In this document: one piece after another, positions 60,984-64,000 of the stretch | Layout: every line of letters starts with the position of its first letter | Position numbering within the stretch: position 1 is the first letter of the stretch | The notes under the pieces: model-generated | What the model saw: the letters and a program-made list of their open reading frames with translations, nothing else | Told to the model about the DNA's origin: nothing | Databases searched by the model: none | NCBI RefSeq assembly: GCF_024807945.1 | Contig: NZ_JANUFD010000008.1 | Coordinates: forward strand, 62,001-126,000 | Reading direction: 5' to 3' | Source of the DNA: Pseudomonas sp. JUb42 | GTDB taxonomy: Bacteria; Pseudomonadota; Gammaproteobacteria; Pseudomonadales; Pseudomonadaceae | DNA length: 64,000 nucleotides | Made by a program: the position numbers and the translations under genes

Positions 60984-62570
60984 ATGTGGTTCAAACAAAA
61001 AGAGCGTGTCTATGTTTTTGGTGCCAGTGTCGGAGGCATCAATTTTTACAAGCGCCATGGGCGGCAATATGAGGTACTCGGCTTTGTCGATAACAGTGCA
61101 CAAAAGCACGGGCAACTGGTACTGAATAAGCTGATCCACGCACCCGGCGAATTGAGCCAACTCAGTTTCGACAGGATCGTCATTGCCAGTGATTATTATC
61201 CGGAGATTTTCCCGCAGTTGATCGGTCTGGGTATCGATGAGAAAAAAATTGATATTCATCACCCGTCCATGGAGGCGAACTCGCTGGGTCAGCGTTTGCG
61301 CCATCGCGCCTGGATACTGTTCCAGGAGCTGATTTGCCTGCGTCCGGGGATGCTGTCGGACCTGCTTTATCAGCATTATCTCAAGTGCCGCAGCAGCGTC
61401 AAAAAACCGGTAAAGCGCTTCAATCTGCAATGGCTGGACACGACCGATGAGTTCAAGGTGTATGTGTTCCGCCGCGCCTTACCGGGTTCAGTCCAGGGCC
61501 CGAGGTATGTCGGCCAGAACGTGGCGCCGGTAAAAGTCACCTTGCCAGAGGTGGCGCTGCATCGCTTTCGCCAGGGCCAGGTGGGCTCGGTTTCGCGATC
61601 GGTGCTGTTGCCGGATCAGCGCGTGCTGCAAGAACGAGTTACTACGACCACGCCAGGCAACGCGGATTACTCCGTCGGTGACATGATTTTTCATGGTCGG
61701 CGTCTTGCACTGGTAGCTGTTGGCGAGCCGGAGCCTGTCGATAAAGGCATCTTGATCAACGGTATTAGCGAGGGCAATTATTATCACTGGGTCGTGGAAG
61801 TGCTGGCGCAATTGCAGTTCGTTGCAGAGTTGCCTGCGCAGTATGCCGATTACCCGATTCTGATTTCCGGCGGTAGCCAAAAAATACCGTCGATCAAGGC
61901 CATGATCGACGGGCTCGGTATTACCCGGCCCTTTATCTATCTGCAGACCCACCTCAACTACCGGGTTGATGACCTGCTGTGGATTGATGCCCCCAACAAC
62001 ATGATTCCTAACTTCAAGGCCAGCCACGGTTATCACACCATCGATAATTTTGGTCGGCGCGACTCCATCGAATACCTGCGTGAAAATGCCTTGAGCCTGG
62101 TGGCGGGGCTCGACATGACCGACCTGCCCAAGCGGGTATTTCTTGCGCGCAAAGGGTTCCTGCGGCGTTTTAACCAGCAGGACGTCATCGAGCTGCTTGA
62201 GCCCTATGGTTTCGCCTGCGTTTACATGGAAGACCTCGATGTTCATCAGCAGGTGGCGATCATGGCCAACGCTGAAGTGGTCGTGGGGCCGACCGGGGCG
62301 GCATGGACTAACATCATGTTCGCCTCTGCGGGTACCCAGGCGCTGTGCTGGATGGCTGAGGAGTATGGCGACCTGTCGTGTTTTTCCAACCTCGCGGCCA
62401 TTGTCGGTGTCGATCTGGAGTTCGTCCGTTATCGCACCGGCGCCCATAACTCCCATGAGCTGTACTACAAGGAATATGTGCTGGACGTCTCTGTGGTCAG
62501 GGCTTGGCTGGAGCAGCACGTACCCGGCCGCGACGGCTTGCTATTAGCGAAAGCGACGAACGGCGTGTAG
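60984..62570 (+). CDS. GT61 glycosyltransferase with N-terminal Rossmann domain (paralogue 3)
   Basis: 528 residues, on the opposite strand to its two paralogues. VYVFGASVGGINFYKRHGRQ, VLGFVDNSAQKHGQLVLNKLIHAPG in the N-terminal domain; NYYHWVVEVLAQLQFVAELPAQ and VVVGPTGAAWTNIMFASAG in the GT61 part. It follows the QdtF-like gene by 32 bases. Confidence 0.88.
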   Translation: MWFKQKERVYVFGASVGGINFYKRHGRQYEVLGFVDNSAQKHGQLVLNKLIHAPGELSQLSFDRIVIASDYYPEIFPQLIGLGIDEKKIDIHHPSMEANSLGQRLRHRAWILFQELICLRPGMLSDLLYQHYLKCRSSVKKPVKRFNLQWLDTTDEFKVYVFRRALPGSVQGPRYVGQNVAPVKVTLPEVALHRFRQGQVGSVSRSVLLPDQRVLQERVTTTTPGNADYSVGDMIFHGRRLALVAVGEPEPVDKGILINGISEGNYYHWVVEVLAQLQFVAELPAQYADYPILISGGSQKIPSIKAMIDGLGITRPFIYLQTHLNYRVDDLLWIDAPNNMIPNFKASHGYHTIDNFGRRDSIEYLRENALSLVAGLDMTDLPKRVFLARKGFLRRFNQQDVIELLEPYGFACVYMEDLDVHQQVAIMANAEVVVGPTGAAWTNIMFASAGTQALCWMAEEYGDLSCFSNLAAIVGVDLEFVRYRTGAHNSHELYYKEYVLDVSVVRAWLEQHVPGRDGLLLAKATNGV

Positions 62571-62608
62571 GCTTCGGCAGTCGATGTTGTGTTTTTTCTG
62601 GAGTGGCC

Positions 62609-63127
62609 ATGGATCTTCAAGCGAAATCCATTCGTTTACGGCTGATCGAAGCGACAGATGCCGAGTTTGTCCTGGATCTGCGGTTGGACAAGCGCTACAG
62701 CGAGTATCTGTCGAGCGTCAATCCAAGTGTCGCGGCACAGCGCGCCTGGATCGAGAGCTACAAGGACGACGAGCGCGCCGGGCGCCAGTTCTACTTCATT
62801 ATCGAAAACAACAACGGCGTGCCCTGTGGCACCGTGCGTATCTATGACCTGCGCGAGGATTCATTCTGCTGGGGCAGCTGGATCCTCAACGCCGACAAGA
62901 CCCGTTATGCGGCACTGGAAAGCGCATTTCTGATTTATCAGATCGGCTTCCAGCAAATGGGCTATCACAAGGCCCACTTCGATGTGCGCAAGGGCAATGA
63001 CCACGTCATCTCCTTCCACGAAAAGATGGGCGCCGTGCGCACCGCAGAAGATGAAGAAAATCTGTACTTCGAGATCAGCGAAGCCGCCGTTGCGCAGTTC
63101 CGGGAGCGTTTGTTGAAGAAGCTGTAG
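62609..63127 (+). CDS. GNAT family N-acetyltransferase
   Basis: 172 residues. GNAT fold of the RimJ/RimL type: IRLRLIEATDAEFVLDLRLDKRY, FYFIIENNNGVPCGTVRIYDL, then KAHFDVRKGNDHVISFHEKMGAV (acetyl-CoA loop region). Start at 62609 has GGAG 6 bases ahead. Three-prime neighbour of a GT61 gene, so an amino-sugar N-acetyltransferase is likely, inferred from context. Confidence 0.85.
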   Translation: MDLQAKSIRLRLIEATDAEFVLDLRLDKRYSEYLSSVNPSVAAQRAWIESYKDDERAGRQFYFIIENNNGVPCGTVRIYDLREDSFCWGSWILNADKTRYAALESAFLIYQIGFQQMGYHKAHFDVRKGNDHVISFHEKMGAVRTAEDEENLYFEISEAAVAQFRERLLKKL

Positions 63128-63164
63128 GCATTACCCAACGATACTAATAAAAAGGACGTGCCAT

Positions 63165-64000
63165 TTGAATCGCCTTGGCAAGGTGCTGTTCGTTGCCGCT
63201 CTGTTGTTGTCTGGCGGCTGCGAGGCGCGAGACAAGACCGCTCCGCCCTCACCCCTCCAGGTTCAGCCAGCGGACCGGGATCGGGTCCGCTTCGATCTGT
63301 TCACCCCCGACGCGCCCCTGGCCAGCGGTTGGCGTGTCGCGGTTCAGGCCACCTATAACTCGGTCAACCTGACGGATCCCGGCACCACCCTCACGACGAC
63401 AAGTCGACGCAATTGCCGGCCGGGCAGCAATGTGGTGTTCGTACCGGTGCCCAGCTTCAGAAAATGCGAAAGCATGGTCATTCGATCTGAATCGATGCAG
63501 TTGCCTGCCAGCCAGGTCAGCCTTGCCGGTGAGCGCAGTATCGACGTGGACTTTGCGCCCCTGCTCAAGGTGCGCGGCGCTGAGTATCGGATCGCTTCGC
63601 TGAACCTGAGTCTGCTGCCCTGTGCGCAGTGCAAGCCGATCACCCAGGACGTCACCACCGACTGCTATACCGACGAGCGCCAACCGGAAATGCTCACCCG
63701 GCAATTCCTGCTCAACTACCGCAAGGGCGTCAGCAGCAATCCCAAGGCTGCGCAGTGTGGGCTGGACAAAGGGGACTGGCCCGCCTGGACAACCCGGCAA
63801 AGCGTGCAAGAGCGCATTCGCAGTCACTTCGGTGAAAAAAACGCGATGATCAGCAGTGAGCTGCTCGACAGCTATGGGCTGATTCCCACGCCCGACAAAG
63901 GCTGGGTCTACAACCCTACTGCGAACCTGAAAGATTTCTCCTACTTGTGCTTGCGACCTGCTGCCACGACCTATCGGGCTCGCCTGGAAAAATCCACGCA
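63165..64000 (+). CDS. Putative lipoprotein (TTG start, 3' truncated by window edge)
   Basis: An open frame of at least 278 codons runs to the window end, starting at a TTG with AAGGA 8 bases ahead. It would be missed if only ATG/GTG starts are used. N-terminus (MNRLGKVLFVAALLLSGGCEARD) is a lipoprotein signal with Cys about residue 19. The mature part has several Cys pairs (SRRNCRPG, FRKCESM, LLPCAQCKP, TTDCYTDE, AAQCGLDK, YLCLRP), a beta-rich secreted look, and no recognised family. Function unknown. Confidence 0.65.
   Translation, partial: MNRLGKVLFVAALLLSGGCEARDKTAPPSPLQVQPADRDRVRFDLFTPDAPLASGWRVAVQATYNSVNLTDPGTTLTTTSRRNCRPGSNVVFVPVPSFRKCESMVIRSESMQLPASQVSLAGERSIDVDFAPLLKVRGAEYRIASLNLSLLPCAQCKPITQDVTTDCYTDERQPEMLTRQFLLNYRKGVSSNPKAAQCGLDKGDWPAWTTRQSVQERIRSHFGEKNAMISSELLDSYGLIPTPDKGWVYNPTANLKDFSYLCLRPAATTYRARLEKST

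Noticed and set aside
61488..62519. Minus-strand frame of 343 codons opposite GT61 paralogue 3
   Set aside because: Antisense shadow; the plus strand encodes the GT61 protein with all motifs.

Overview
The window looks like a chromosomal segment of a Pseudomonas of the fluorescens group. The grounds are high GC content, about fifteen REP/REPIN palindromes of three sequence classes together with a REP-associated transposase, the gene order nrdR-ribD-ribE-ribBA-ribH-nusB-thiL-pgpA followed by ribA and dxs-ispA-xseB, and an operon laid out like P. aeruginosa PA4063-PA4066. No rRNA, tRNA, CRISPR array or prophage was seen.

Layout. 1-1867 is the 3' part of a TonB-dependent siderophore receptor. 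2030-7320 is a catabolic block (2-hydroxyacid dehydrogenase, SDR, fumarylpyruvate-hydrolase-like enzyme, MFS importer) with a divergent AraC regulator. 7451-20540 is mixed: a small DUF3077-like gene behind a structured leader, two secreted proteins, a TetR regulator with a perfect palindromic operator, a chemoreceptor, an MscS-type channel, two sugar-nucleotide dehydrogenase-fold proteins, a RecQ-type helicase and an OmpW porin. 20633-23934 is a probable zinc-limitation ABC operon. 24013-26538 holds a second copy of the structured leader, a RAYT transposase between REPs, and a possible toxin/immunity pair. 27210-41000 is mostly housekeeping: thioredoxin/TPR chaperone, NrdR, riboflavin, NusB, ThiL, PgpA, DXS, IspA and XseB.

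41154-44980 is a bufferin-type RiPP operon: DUF2282 precursor, DUF692/MNIO enzyme, DUF2063 partner and DoxX. It faces a SigF-like ECF sigma factor and its NrsF anti-sigma partner. Both directions carry an exact GTAACC-N16-CGAA promoter.

The most notable region is 47213-62570. A tightly overlapping minus-strand operon of twelve genes contains four genes that match, in kind, size and grouping, the Campylobacter jejuni capsule phosphoramidate pathway: L-glutamine kinase (Cj1418-like), CTP:phosphoglutamine cytidylyltransferase (Cj1416-like), gamma-glutamyl-CDP-amidate hydrolase (Cj1417-like) and APS-kinase-like CDP-amidate kinase (Cj1415-like). A CDP-glycerol glycerophosphotransferase-like protein is a plausible transferase. 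The Campylobacter methyltransferases are absent; in their place are a formyltransferase-fold protein with an altered active-site motif and an unrecognised helical protein. The same locus makes a 3-amino (FdtA/QdtA and FdtB/QdtB) and then 3-formamido sugar (a QdtF-like formyltransferase with C-terminal ankyrin repeats), and carries three paralogous GT61 glycosyltransferases and a PhyH dioxygenase. I infer that it builds a surface glycan containing a formamido sugar and decorated with phosphoramidate. All functions are read from sequence recall and motifs; no searches were run.
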